Shown piece after piece: positions 34,036 through 43,275 of a stretch of 64,000 bases of DNA. The notes under the pieces are model-generated. The model was not told the DNA's origin and made no database searches. It worked only from the letters and a program-made list of their open reading frames with translations. The position numbers and the translations under genes were made by a program. This DNA comes from Clostridium sp. 26_22. Its GTDB lineage: Bacteria; Bacillota; Clostridia; TANB77; CAG-508. Location of the stretch: positions 1 to 64,000 of the forward strand of contig MNRP01000057.1 in the NCBI GenBank assembly GCA_001916005.1, given 5' to 3'. Within the stretch, counting starts at the first letter, position 1. The number at the start of each line of letters is the position of its first letter.

Positions 34036-34614
34036 ATGGATAATTTAATAGAAATTAGATGGCATGGTAGAGGCGGTCAAGGAGCAAAAACAGCTTCTTT
34101 ATTACTTGCTGATGCCGCATTTAATACAGGAAAATATATTCAAGGATTTCCTGAATATGGTCCAGAAAGAATGGGTGCACCAATTACTGCTTATAACAGA
34201 ATTAGTGATAATCCAATTACTGTTCATAGTAATATTTATGAACCTGATTATGTTGTAGTAGTTGATGATACACTTTTAGAGAGTGTCCCAGTTACAGCTG
34301 GTTTAAAAGAAACAGGTGCAATAGTTATTAATACAACAAAATCTCCAGAATATCTAAAAAAAGCTTTAAATGGATATAATGGAAGTATTTATACAATAGA
34401 TGCAAGAAAAATTTCTGAAGAAGCTCTAGGAAGATATTTTCCAAATACACCAATGCTTGCTGCCATTGTAAAGGTTAGTGGTATTATGACAGATGAAGCT
34501 TTTCTTGAAGATATGAAAGGTTCATTCAAACATAAATTTGCCAAAAAACCTGAAGTCATTGATGGTAATATGAAAGCTTTGGAAATTGCTTTAAAAGAAG
34601 TTAAGAAAATTTAG
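34036..34614 (+). CDS. porG: 2-oxoacid (pyruvate):ferredoxin oxidoreductase, gamma subunit
   Basis: 192 aa. IRWHGRGGQGAKTASLLLAD is the family opening. YIQGFPEYGPERMGAPITAY and VVVVDDTLLESVPVTAGLKE follow, then GRYFPNTPMLAAIVKVSGIM. The subunit holds part of the CoA and TPP site. First gene of a porGDAB operon that oxidises a 2-oxoacid to acyl-CoA with reduction of ferredoxin. Pyruvate is the most likely substrate because of the beta subunit; GAGGAGG is 8 bases before the ATG. Confidence 0.92.
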   Translation: MDNLIEIRWHGRGGQGAKTASLLLADAAFNTGKYIQGFPEYGPERMGAPITAYNRISDNPITVHSNIYEPDYVVVVDDTLLESVPVTAGLKETGAIVINTTKSPEYLKKALNGYNGSIYTIDARKISEEALGRYFPNTPMLAAIVKVSGIMTDEAFLEDMKGSFKHKFAKKPEVIDGNMKALEIALKEVKKI

Positions 34615-34629
34615 AAAGGAAGTTATATT

Positions 34630-34932
34630 ATGGCTGATATAAATAAAACAACACCTATGGAAGATTTAACAATAGGTGGAAATATTTATGAAGCAGGAAA
34701 TGCAAAACATTTTAAAACTGGTGACTGGAGAAGTTCTAGACCAGTATGGATTGAAGAAAAATGTAAACAATGTGGTTTATGTTTTCCTGTTTGCCCAGAA
34801 AATGCAATTCCTGTTTGTAAAGATTCTTTAAATAGAACAGATTTTGATTTTGATTATTGCAAGGGTTGTGGAGTATGTGCTCAAGTATGCCCATTTAAAG
34901 CAATAGAAATGAAAGAGGAGGGTGTTGAATAA
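34630..34932 (+). CDS. porD: 2-oxoacid:ferredoxin oxidoreductase, delta (ferredoxin-like) subunit
   Basis: 100 aa with two [4Fe-4S] motifs: CKQCGLCFPVCPENAIPVC and CKGCGVCAQVCPFKAIEM. The N-terminal GDWRSSRPVWIEEKC is typical of the Por/Vor delta subunit that passes electrons from TPP to external ferredoxin. It starts 15 bases after porG and overlaps porA by one base (TAATG). Confidence 0.95.
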   Translation: MADINKTTPMEDLTIGGNIYEAGNAKHFKTGDWRSSRPVWIEEKCKQCGLCFPVCPENAIPVCKDSLNRTDFDFDYCKGCGVCAQVCPFKAIEMKEEGVE

Positions 34933-36173
34933 TGAGTATTCGTGAAAGACTTAGTGGAAATGAAGCTGTTGCTACTGCTATGAAACAAATAAATCCAGAT
35001 GTTGTTGCAGCATTCCCTATTACACCATCTACAGAAATTCCTCAATATTTTTCAACTTTTGTTGCAAATGGTTCTGTTGATACAGAATTTGTTGCAGTTG
35101 AGAGTGAACATAGTGCTATGAGTGCTTGTATTGGTGCTCAAGCTGCTGGTGCAAGAGCAATGACTGCTACATCAGCAAATGGTTTATCTTTAATGTGGGA
35201 AATGATTTATATTGCTTCAAGTTTAAGATTGCCTATAGTTTTAAACTTAGTAAACAGAGCTGTTTCTGGACCTCTTAATATTCATAATGACCATTCAGAT
35301 GCAATGGGTGTTAGAGATGCTGGTTGGGTTATGCTTTTCTCTGAAAATAACCAAGAGGCTTATGATAATACATTAATGGCAAATAGAATTGCTGAAAATA
35401 AAGATGTTCAATTACCTATAATGGTTTGTCAAGATGGTTTTATAACATCACATTCTATTGAAAATATTGAACTTGAAGAAGATTCAGAAGTTAAAAAATT
35501 TGTTGGTGAATATCACCCAGAACATTATTTATTAAATAAACAAGAACCAATTGCTGTTGGTCCACTTGATTTACAAGCTTATTTATTTGAACATAAAGCT
35601 CAACAAGCTGAAGCTTTAAAAAATGCAAAAAAAGTTATTTTAGATGTTTCAAAAGAATTTGAAGCTTGGACTGGAAGACATTATGGATTATTTGAAGAAT
35701 ATAAATTAGATGATGCAGAAATTGCAATAGTTTGTATGAATTCTACAGCTGGAACAACAAAATATGTTGTTGATAATTTAAGAGCTAAAGGAATTAAAGC
35801 TGGCCTTTTAAAAATAAGAGTTTATAGACCATTCCCTGGTGAAGAAGTTGCAAAAGCTTTGTCTCATTTAAAAGCTATAGCTGTTTTAGATAAATCAGAT
35901 TCTCTAAATGCTATCGGTGGAGCTTTATTTGAAGATGTTTCATCTAGTATGTATGTTAATAATTCTCATGTTCCAATGTGCAATTATGTTTATGGAATTG
36001 GTGGTAGAGATACTACCGCAAATGATATTGAATCAGTTTATACAGATTTAATTGAAATTGCTAAAAATGGTAAAGTAGAAAATCCTTATAGATATTTAGG
36101 ATTAAGATTTGATAGACAAAATTTTGAAAAAATTTTGGATAACGATGAGCGAAGCGAAAGGGGGGCAAAATAA
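34932..36173 (+). CDS. porA: Pyruvate:ferredoxin oxidoreductase, alpha subunit
   Basis: 413 aa. RLSGNEAVATAMKQINPDVV leads to AAFPITPSTEIPQYF (TPP pyrimidine domain). VAVESEHSAMSACIGAQAAG, ARAMTATSANGLSLMWEM and PLNIHNDHSDAMGVRDAGWV are typical of PorA. Domain II has GLLKIRVYRPFPGEEVAKAL. The last residues, NDERSERGAK, are coded by a short GC-rich stretch (36140-36168) out of character with the gene, possibly added late. Co-translated with porD and porB. Confidence 0.93.
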   Translation: MSIRERLSGNEAVATAMKQINPDVVAAFPITPSTEIPQYFSTFVANGSVDTEFVAVESEHSAMSACIGAQAAGARAMTATSANGLSLMWEMIYIASSLRLPIVLNLVNRAVSGPLNIHNDHSDAMGVRDAGWVMLFSENNQEAYDNTLMANRIAENKDVQLPIMVCQDGFITSHSIENIELEEDSEVKKFVGEYHPEHYLLNKQEPIAVGPLDLQAYLFEHKAQQAEALKNAKKVILDVSKEFEAWTGRHYGLFEEYKLDDAEIAIVCMNSTAGTTKYVVDNLRAKGIKAGLLKIRVYRPFPGEEVAKALSHLKAIAVLDKSDSLNAIGGALFEDVSSSMYVNNSHVPMCNYVYGIGGRDTTANDIESVYTDLIEIAKNGKVENPYRYLGLRFDRQNFEKILDNDERSERGAK

Positions 36174-36175
36174 TT

Positions 36176-37126
36176 ATGGCATATAATTTAAAAGAAATAG
36201 TTGCAAATAAGCCTTCTAGATTTACAGAAGGACATAGAATGTGTGCAGGATGTGGAGCTCCAGTTGTTGCAAGACATATTTTAAGAGCTTTAAAAGAAGA
36301 AGACCATGCAGTTATATCTTGTGCAACAGGTTGTATGGAAGTATCAACATTTATTTATCCATATACAGCTTGGACAGATTCATTTATTCATACTGCTTTT
36401 GAATGTGCTGGTGCTACTCTTTCAGGTGTAGAAGCTGCATATAAATCACTTAAAAAACAAGGAAAATTACCTGAAGATGAACACACAAAATTCATTGCCT
36501 TTGGTGGAGATGGCGGAACTTATGATATAGGTTTACAATCATTATCTGGTGCAATGGAAAGAGGTCATGACATGGTATATGTATGTTATGATAATGGAGC
36601 ATATATGAACACAGGAATTCAACGTTCATCAGCAACACCCAAATTTGCTGATACAACAACTTCTCCTGCTGGTAAAGTACTTCCTGGAAAAATGCAATCA
36701 AGAAAAGATTTAACACAAATTATGGTTGGTCATCATTTACCATATGTTGCTCAAACAATAGCTGTAAATAATATGAAAGATTTATATGAAAAAGCTGAAA
36801 AAGCAATTTATACAGAAGGTCCATGTTTCTTAAATGTAATGAGCCCATGTCCTAGAGGTTGGGGTTACTCAACACCTGATTTAATGAAAATAAATAAATT
36901 AGCTGTTGAAACTTGTTACTGGCCTTTATATGAAGTAATTGATGGAAAATATAAAATAAATTATAAACCAGCTAAAAAACTTCCAATAGAAGAGTTCTTG
37001 AGACCTCAAAAGAGATTTAAACATATGTTTAAACCTGGAAATGAATGGATGATTGAAGAATTCCAAAAAGAGGTTGATAATAGATGGGAAGAACTTTTGA
37101 AATTGGAAGAAATGACTAATAAATAA
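36176..37126 (+). CDS. porB: Pyruvate:ferredoxin oxidoreductase, beta subunit
   Basis: 316-aa TPP-binding subunit. HRMCAGCGAPVVARHI and SCATGCMEVSTFIYPYTAW give three cluster cysteines, with the fourth in the C-terminal region. FIAFGGDGGTYDIGLQSLSG is the GDGx-N TPP motif region, followed by YDNGAYMNTGIQRSSATP. The beta part closely resembles anaerobe pyruvate synthase (PorB). It starts 3 bases after porA. Confidence 0.92.
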   Translation: MAYNLKEIVANKPSRFTEGHRMCAGCGAPVVARHILRALKEEDHAVISCATGCMEVSTFIYPYTAWTDSFIHTAFECAGATLSGVEAAYKSLKKQGKLPEDEHTKFIAFGGDGGTYDIGLQSLSGAMERGHDMVYVCYDNGAYMNTGIQRSSATPKFADTTTSPAGKVLPGKMQSRKDLTQIMVGHHLPYVAQTIAVNNMKDLYEKAEKAIYTEGPCFLNVMSPCPRGWGYSTPDLMKINKLAVETCYWPLYEVIDGKYKINYKPAKKLPIEEFLRPQKRFKHMFKPGNEWMIEEFQKEVDNRWEELLKLEEMTNK

Positions 37127-37158
37127 AATCAAATAAATTTAATTAGGAGGTGAATATA

Positions 37159-37329
37159 ATGGCATATAAAATTACTGATAAATGTATTTCTTGTGGAGCT
37201 TGTGCTGCTGAATGTCCAGTAGGTTGCATCTCTCAAGGAGAAACAAAATTTGAAATAGATGCTTCAGCATGTATTTCTTGCGGAACTTGTGCTGGAGTTT
37301 GTCCAGTAGGAGCACCTGAAGAAGAATAA
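37159..37329 (+). CDS. 2[4Fe-4S] ferredoxin
   Basis: 56-aa clostridial-type ferredoxin with ATG at 37159 behind TTAGGAGGTG. CISCGACAAECPVGCI and CISCGTCAGVCPVGAP each supply a CxxCxxCxxxCP motif. It begins MAYKITDK and ends EEE, the classic form. It directly follows porB, so it is the probable electron acceptor of the Por complex, co-expressed with it. The transcript ends at the hairpin at 37341. Confidence 0.95.
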   Translation: MAYKITDKCISCGACAAECPVGCISQGETKFEIDASACISCGTCAGVCPVGAPEEE

Positions 37330-37338
37330 TTATAAAAA

Positions 37339-37373
37339 ATAAAGCACTACTTTTAATATTTGTAGTGCTTTTA
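37339..37373. terminator. Bidirectional terminator between ferredoxin gene and ricT
   Basis: AAAGCACTAC (37341-37350) pairs with GTAGTGCTTTT (37362-37372), flanked by an A-run and a T-run. Confidence 0.8.
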
Positions 37374-37375
37374 TT

Positions 37376-38296
37376 TTATATATTTTCTGAATTTTTTTCA
37401 TCTTCTTTTTCTAATTTTTCTAGTTCTTCTAATTCTTTTTTATTTTTCAACTCTTCTTCATCTATACGTTCTTTTGCAATATCTTTTATTACTTTTATGT
37501 CTTTAGCATCATATCTTTTATATGTATAGCCATCTCCATCTTCTGTCTTAAATTTTACTTTTACTCTTTCTTTTAATGTTTCTACTCCGTCAACTTCTCC
37601 TTCGCCATCTTCTGTTTTTACTATTGCTCCTACATTTGGAAGTCTTTTCAATTTATCTTCATATACTTCATTTTCATATTTTAGACAACACATTAATCTA
37701 CCACAGTTTCCAGATATTTTTGAAGGATTTAATGATATGTTTTGCTCTTTTGCCATTTTTATTGATACAGTTTCAAAGTCACTTAAGAATGTACAACAAC
37801 AAAGTTCTCTACCACATACACCATTTCCGCCAATTCTTCTTACTTCATCTCTTACACCAATTTGTCTCATTTCTATTCTTGTTCTATAAATTGCTGCTAA
37901 GTCTTTTACTAAATCTCTAAAGTCTATTCTTCCATCTGCTGTAAAGTAAAATATAACTTTGCTATTGTCAAATTTACATTCTACTTCTGTTAATGTCATA
38001 TTTAACTTATGCTCTTTTATTTTTTGTTTGCATATATCAAATGCTTCTTTTTCTATTTTTCTGCATTCATCATATCTTTTTATATCTCTATTATTTGCAA
38101 TTCTTACGACTTTTTTCAATGGTGCTATTATTTTTTCATCTTCTACATATCTATTTGGAATTAAAACTTCTGCAAGTTCTTCGCCTTGTGTTGTTTCTAC
38201 TATTACTTTATCGCCTTTTTTTACTTTTAATCCTTTTGGATTGAAAAAATATATTTTTCCTAATTTTTTAAATCTAATACCTATTATATTCTTCAA
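37376..38296 (-). CDS. ricT: PSP1-domain protein RicT (YaaT)
   Basis: 306 aa. IIGIRFKKLGKIYFFNPKGL begins the PSP1 domain; the basic-acidic core YFTADGRIDFRDLVKDLAAI follows. A cysteine cluster, NGVCGRELCCCTFLSDF and GNCGRLMCCLKYE, is the iron-sulfur ligand region known for the RicAFT complex. That complex in Bacillus helps mRNA maturation by RNase Y and affects competence and sporulation. The C-terminus is charged (KELEELEKLEKEDEK). It lies downstream of holB, the usual order. Confidence 0.92.
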   Translation of the reverse strand: MKNIIGIRFKKLGKIYFFNPKGLKVKKGDKVIVETTQGEELAEVLIPNRYVEDEKIIAPLKKVVRIANNRDIKRYDECRKIEKEAFDICKQKIKEHKLNMTLTEVECKFDNSKVIFYFTADGRIDFRDLVKDLAAIYRTRIEMRQIGVRDEVRRIGGNGVCGRELCCCTFLSDFETVSIKMAKEQNISLNPSKISGNCGRLMCCLKYENEVYEDKLKRLPNVGAIVKTEDGEGEVDGVETLKERVKVKFKTEDGDGYTYKRYDAKDIKVIKDIAKERIDEEELKNKKELEELEKLEKEDEKNSENI

Positions 38297-38311
38297 GTTT
38301 TTGTTTCCTTT

Positions 38312-39166
38312 CTAATAATTCACATTTTCCCATAAACTTAATAATAAATTATCAATGCACATGTCATAATTTGCATTTGATTGTAATCTTCTTTTTGTTT
38401 CTTCTACTATTGCTATACAATCTGCATATTTACTATTTATTTTTGCTAAATTTATAAATAATACATTCATGTAATTTAATATTTCTAATTTATCATCTTT
38501 GCTTTTGTATATAAAATCTGACATATTTAGTATATCTATTTTATCTTTTCTTTCTAAACTGTTAACAACTTGTTCTGTATTTTGATATAATTCTTGTTTA
38601 TCTTTTATTTCTAGTGCTTTTCCAATGCTGCCTTGGCAAGCTTCTAACATAATTTTGCTATTAATTTCTGTTTGATGATTGTCTTGTAGATATTTTTGTA
38701 TTTGTTCATCTGATATTTTTTCAAAGTGCAGTATCATACATCTTGATTTTATGGTACTTAAAAATGAATTTTCGTTTGAACCAATTAAAATTATAGTAAC
38801 AAATTCTGGTGGTTCTTCTAGTGTTTTTAATAAACAGTTTTGAGCTTCTACTGTCATTTTATCACTATCATTAATTATATAAACTTTTTTGTTTGATATA
38901 ATTGGTTTCTCAGAGACTTTTTTTTGAAATTCTCTAATTTGTTCTATTTTTATACTATTTCCATCTGGTTCTATAATAGAAAAATCTGGACTATTTTCTG
39001 TATCTTTTACAGCTAATAACATTTTTGCAAATTCTTCTGCTATTAATTTTTTCCCAATTCCTTCTGTTCCTATAAATAAATAACTATGTGATGTTTTATT
39101 TGTTTCTACAGAATGAATTAGTTCTTTTTTTAATTTGTCATTTCCTATTATATCACTAAACATCAT
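38312..39166 (-). CDS. holB: DNA polymerase III subunit delta'
   Basis: 284-aa clamp-loader AAA+ subunit. HSYLFIGTEGIGKKLIAEEF is a P-loop-like GxxGxGK; KVYIINDSDKMTVEAQNCLL and KTLEEPPEFVTIILIGSNEN form the Walker B/SRC area (STIKSRCMILHF). Shorter than average, and it lacks the zinc-finger cysteines, as expected for delta'. Lies 16 bases upstream of ricT. Confidence 0.92.
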   Translation of the reverse strand: MMFSDIIGNDKLKKELIHSVETNKTSHSYLFIGTEGIGKKLIAEEFAKMLLAVKDTENSPDFSIIEPDGNSIKIEQIREFQKKVSEKPIISNKKVYIINDSDKMTVEAQNCLLKTLEEPPEFVTIILIGSNENSFLSTIKSRCMILHFEKISDEQIQKYLQDNHQTEINSKIMLEACQGSIGKALEIKDKQELYQNTEQVVNSLERKDKIDILNMSDFIYKSKDDKLEILNYMNVLFINLAKINSKYADCIAIVEETKRRLQSNANYDMCIDNLLLSLWENVNY

Positions 39167-39185
39167 TTTACCTCATTTGATAAAT

Positions 39186-39824
39186 TTATTTAACTTTTCC
39201 CCATAAATTTAATGGCCAAATTCTAATCCATACTTTGCTTTCTATTTTTTCTAATGGTATACAACCAAAAGCTCTACAGTCTGTACTATGATTTCTATTA
39301 TCTCCCATTGCAAAAACGCAATTTTCTGGAACTACAAAATCATCAAATCCTGCTCCTGTAACATCTGTTACAATGCCACTTGGTAAATAATCTTCTTGTA
39401 ATTGCTCTCCATTTATAAATACTTTTCCATCTTTTATTTGAACGTGTTCTCCTGGTAATGCAATTACTCTTTTTATATAACTATCTTTTCCAATTTCTAA
39501 TACATAATATGTAAATTTTCCTAAAATACTTTTTGGTTCATATTCATATTTTGCAACTGGATTTGATTGGTCAATTTCACTTAATGTATATGACTTTTTG
39601 CTTGGTGCCTCAAATGTTATTATATTCCCTCTTTCAGGCAATTTTTTTGTAGTTCTTCCCCAACGATTAAGCCATAATCTTTGGTTTTGTACAAGTGTTG
39701 GATTCATTGACACTTGTTTTACTATTGTAGGTGTTCCTATATAATATCTAAATAATAATGCTAAAACAATTGCAATAACTATGCAATATACCCATTCTAA
39801 TATATCTTTTACTTTTGGACTCAT
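39186..39824 (-). CDS. lepB: Signal peptidase I
   Basis: 212-aa membrane serine protease that cleaves Sec signal peptides outside the membrane. One N-terminal membrane segment (about residues 11-27, VYCIVIAIVLALLFRYY) is followed by QVSMNPTLVQNQRLWLNR (nucleophile serine). KDSYIKRVIALPGEHVQIKD carries the general-base lysine and VFAMGDNRNHSTDCRAFG is box E. No second membrane segment, as in the Gram-positive form. Upstream neighbour of holB. Confidence 0.94.
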   Translation of the reverse strand: MSPKVKDILEWVYCIVIAIVLALLFRYYIGTPTIVKQVSMNPTLVQNQRLWLNRWGRTTKKLPERGNIITFEAPSKKSYTLSEIDQSNPVAKYEYEPKSILGKFTYYVLEIGKDSYIKRVIALPGEHVQIKDGKVFINGEQLQEDYLPSGIVTDVTGAGFDDFVVPENCVFAMGDNRNHSTDCRAFGCIPLEKIESKVWIRIWPLNLWGKVK

Positions 39825-39919
39825 TTGTATCTCTCCTATTTATCAATTTAAACTTTATATATTATACATTAAAATATGATAAATATCAATAAATTAATTT
39901 AAAAACTTGAACTAAAAAG

Positions 39920-41425
39920 TTATTTTGTTAAATCTAATTCAAAATAGAATTCTACTCCATCATCAACATTATTTATTCCATATTTATTTTGATAATTATT
40001 CATAATAGCCTTTACAAATGCCAATCCAATTCCAGTTCCGCCATCACTTCTATTTCGAGACTCATCCGCTTTATAAAATCTATTCCAAATTCTCTCTAAA
40101 TCTTCATCTTTAATATGTTCACCAGAATTAAATACTGTTACTCTAACCTTGCCTTCTTCTTTCTTTATTTTATTTGATATTTTTATTAATTTGCAATTAT
40201 TTATTTCTTTAGCATTTTTTATTGCATTTGTTATGTAATTTGTTATTACTTGTTCTATATAGAAATCATCTGCAAATACTTGTATTGGCTCTAGAGTATC
40301 TATTTTTACTTCTATTTTATTTTCTTCTAACATAACTTTAGATTTTCTTATTACTTCTTTTTCTACCTCAATTATATTGAATTCTTTATCATTGAATTCT
40401 CTTTTTCCATATTCTAATTTCATTAATTCTAATAGCTGTTTTACTAGTTTGTCCATTTTATTTGTTTCATCTAGTATTACTTCTGCATAGAATTTTCTAC
40501 TTTCTTCATCTGTATTTACATTTTCTAGAAGACCTTCACTATAGCCTTGTATTAAGGCAATTGGTGTTTTTAATTCATGTGATACATCAGAAATAAAGCT
40601 TTTTCTCATTTCATCTATTTTTGATTTTTCCTCAATGTCTCTTTCTAATTGGTTATTACTGTTTCTAAGTTGTTTTATTGTTCCCTCTAGTTTGTCTGAC
40701 ATAGTATTTATGCTTCTTGCTAGGGTGTTTATTTCATCATCACCTTTTGTTGTAATTTTGTATTTTTGACTAAAATCTAGGTTTGACATTTTTTGTGCTA
40801 TATTGCTTAATTCTAAAATTGGTTCTGTGAATTTTTTAGAAATTATAGACATTACTATTGCAGAAATTAGTATTACAAATCCTGCTATTATTATTAAAAA
40901 GTTATTTGATATTTTTACACTATCTTGTATTGATGTTATTGGCATACGTACATGTAAAAAATAACCATTTTCCAAGTTTCCTGATAAAATTATGTATGAA
41001 ATTCCATTTTTTATGTCTCTTTGCCTTTTTATTGTGAAGTTTTCTGTTGTTTCTAAAACTTCTCCTGAGTTTACTATCATATTTCCTAAACTGCCTATAA
41101 CAGAGGAAAAGTTTTTATTTGTTGAATATATATTTATTCCATTGTTGTCTTTAATTAAAATATCAAAATTATTTTTTATTGCTATTTTTTCTAATTCTTG
41201 TTCGAAGTCTTCTTCACTTCCTGAATTTTTATAATATTCATTTAATTGTTCATAAACTGATTTTAGTGTTTGTTCCTTACTAAATAGATAGAATTTTTCT
41301 AGTGCAAAATTATTTACAATTATTAGAAATATTATTATAGCAAGTATTGTTAAACTTAGTGTTAAAAATAATTTGATTTTTACTGAATTAAATAACTCTC
41401 TTATTTGTTCTTTGATTTTCTTCAT
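39920..41425 (-). CDS. Sensor histidine kinase
   Basis: 501 aa. Membrane segments at about residues 17-38 and 175-198 enclose an extracellular sensor domain of about 135 residues. Next is a HAMP domain (KKFTEPILELSNIAQKMSNL), then the H-box SFISDVSHELKTPIALIQGY with the phospho-histidine. The N-box is NYITNAIKNA and the G-box GGTGIGLAFVKAIMNN. It follows the response regulator by 18 bases, so the two are a pair. The stimulus is not evident. Confidence 0.92.
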   Translation of the reverse strand: MKKIKEQIRELFNSVKIKLFLTLSLTILAIIIFLIIVNNFALEKFYLFSKEQTLKSVYEQLNEYYKNSGSEEDFEQELEKIAIKNNFDILIKDNNGINIYSTNKNFSSVIGSLGNMIVNSGEVLETTENFTIKRQRDIKNGISYIILSGNLENGYFLHVRMPITSIQDSVKISNNFLIIIAGFVILISAIVMSIISKKFTEPILELSNIAQKMSNLDFSQKYKITTKGDDEINTLARSINTMSDKLEGTIKQLRNSNNQLERDIEEKSKIDEMRKSFISDVSHELKTPIALIQGYSEGLLENVNTDEESRKFYAEVILDETNKMDKLVKQLLELMKLEYGKREFNDKEFNIIEVEKEVIRKSKVMLEENKIEVKIDTLEPIQVFADDFYIEQVITNYITNAIKNAKEINNCKLIKISNKIKKEEGKVRVTVFNSGEHIKDEDLERIWNRFYKADESRNRSDGGTGIGLAFVKAIMNNYQNKYGINNVDDGVEFYFELDLTK

Positions 41426-41443
41426 TTTTTACTAATTTAAAAC

Positions 41444-42127
41444 CTACTTTCTTTCAAATTTGTAGCCTAAACCTCTCATGGTTTTTATATATTTTCCTCT
41501 TTTTCCTAATTTGTGTCTTAATTTTTTTATATGACTGTCTATTGTTCTTGAATCTCCATAATAATCATAATTCCATACATTGTTTAAAATTTTATCTCTT
41601 GAAAGTGCAATGTTTTCGTTTTCTACTAGATATACTAATAATTCGTATTCTCTTAGGCTTAGTTCTATTACTTTACCATCAACTTTTACAGTTCTTCCTT
41701 CTTTGTCTATTTCTATTCCATCATAATCTTTTGGTTCTTTTGAGTCTCCTTTTGTTCTTTTCAATATTGCTTCAACTCTTGCAACTAATATTTTAGGGCT
41801 AAATGGTTTTGAAATATATTCATCAACACCTAATTCAAATCCAAATAATTCATCTTGTTCTTCTCCTCTTGCTGTTAGCATAATTATTGGAACTTTTGAA
41901 GTTTGTCTTATTTGTCTTAAAACAGACCATCCATCTAATTTAGGCATCATTACATCTAACAATATCAAATCGATTTTTGCTTCATTTTGTTCAAATACCT
42001 CTAAGGCTTTTTCTCCATCTTCTGCCTCTAAAATACTATACCCTTTTGCTGTTAGGAAGTCTTTTATTAATTTTCTCATTCTAGATTCATCATCAACTAT
42101 TAAAATTGAACCACTCATTTTTTTCAC
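41444..42127 (-). CDS. OmpR/PhoB-family response regulator
   Basis: 227 aa. Receiver: ILIVDDESRMRKLIKDFL, phospho-aspartate in LLDVMMPKLDGWSVLRQI, lysine in EYISKPFSP. The C-terminal winged helix contains LSLREYELLVYLVENENIAL and the recognition region DSRTIDSHIKKLRHKLGKRG, then MRGLGYKFE. Partner of the kinase gene downstream. Upstream gene mscS is in the same direction and separated by a terminator. Confidence 0.93.
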   Translation of the reverse strand: MKKMSGSILIVDDESRMRKLIKDFLTAKGYSILEAEDGEKALEVFEQNEAKIDLILLDVMMPKLDGWSVLRQIRQTSKVPIIMLTARGEEQDELFGFELGVDEYISKPFSPKILVARVEAILKRTKGDSKEPKDYDGIEIDKEGRTVKVDGKVIELSLREYELLVYLVENENIALSRDKILNNVWNYDYYGDSRTIDSHIKKLRHKLGKRGKYIKTMRGLGYKFERK

Positions 42128-42189
42128 CTTTCTTACAATTTATTATTTATAATTATACAAAATAATTATGTCCAATATGTGAAAATTAA

Positions 42190-42215
42190 AAAAAGATGAT
42201 ATGACCTATCATCTT
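42190..42215 (-). terminator. Terminator of dnaG-rpoD-mscS
   Basis: On the minus strand AAGATGATAGG..ATATCATCTT with seven T; the stem overlaps the mscS stop codon. Confidence 0.75.
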
Positions 42216-43270
42216 GTAATAATTGTCTTTGTATCATAAGCCAATTCAACATTTTCTTCTTTTAAAATTTGCATAATTTTGAAATTGATTTTTTCTTTTT
42301 CTTCTAAGTAACTAGCATAATCAATTGAATTTGTATAACTGCTAACCATTAAATTTATTCCATTGTCTGTTATATTATCAAATCTTACTATTATTGTTTC
42401 ATCTATTACGTCATCGTGTTGAATAAGCATATCTTTTATTCTTTTTTGAACAATTTGTACTTTTTCAAGTGGAGTATCTAACTCTAAACATAAATTTACT
42501 TTGTTTCTTCTTTTTTCCATTTTGCTCCAGTTTATTATAGAGCTGTTTGCAATTACTGAGTTTGGTATATTTACTAAAGAGTTTTCAAAGGTTCTTACTC
42601 TTGTACTTCTAAATGTTATATCTTCTACTGTTCCTTCATAGCCCTCTAATTCAATCCAATCTCCTACTATAAATGGTTTATCTAAGAATATTACTAGTCC
42701 ACCAAATAGGTTTTTTGCAGTGTCTTGAGCTGCAAGTGTGATTACAACACTTCCTAATCCTAATCCTGCTACTAGTCCATTTAGATTATAGTTCAATTCT
42801 GTTAATACTAAAAATCCTGCTATTAAATATATAACTATTCTAATTGCTTTTAGTACAAATCTAAACATTGATTCATCTACATCTGGATTAATTTTTTCTT
42901 TTAATTTATTTACTAATGTTCCTTTTGTTGTTAAACTATTTGCTATTCCATTTGCAAATATTATTATTACTGAAATTTTAAATATTTTGTTTATTATGTT
43001 CATTACATTTTCATTAATTCCTAATGAAGATTTAACAAATAATATTCCCAAATATGCCCCAAAAAATGTGTAGAATGCAATCAATGGAGTATAAAATGCG
43101 TTATCTCTTATCACTTTCTTATTTTTGGCTTTTGGTTTAAATATTTTTACCGTGATATATGCTAAACTTCTACTTAAACATCTAAATAAAATATATATTA
43201 ATACTCCAACTACAATATCTATTATTTGATTTTTTTGTATTGCTCCAATAAAGTTTTTAAAATTTTCCAT
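42209..43270 (-). CDS. mscS: Small-conductance mechanosensitive channel (MscS family)
   Basis: 353 aa with four to five hydrophobic segments; the last contains GLVAGLGLGSVVITLAAQDT, the pore-lining helix with its Gly/Ala pattern. AKNLFGGLVIFLDKPFIVGD follows, then the beta domain (GTVEDITFRSTRVRTFENSL) and NIPNSVIANSSIINWSK. Opens on membrane tension during osmotic downshock. It starts 5 bases after rpoD and is the last gene of dnaG-rpoD-mscS. Confidence 0.92.
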   Translation of the reverse strand: MENFKNFIGAIQKNQIIDIVVGVLIYILFRCLSRSLAYITVKIFKPKAKNKKVIRDNAFYTPLIAFYTFFGAYLGILFVKSSLGINENVMNIINKIFKISVIIIFANGIANSLTTKGTLVNKLKEKINPDVDESMFRFVLKAIRIVIYLIAGFLVLTELNYNLNGLVAGLGLGSVVITLAAQDTAKNLFGGLVIFLDKPFIVGDWIELEGYEGTVEDITFRSTRVRTFENSLVNIPNSVIANSSIINWSKMEKRRNKVNLCLELDTPLEKVQIVQKRIKDMLIQHDDVIDETIIVRFDNITDNGINLMVSSYTNSIDYASYLEEKEKINFKIMQILKEENVELAYDTKTIITR

Positions 43271-43275
43271 TTTAA

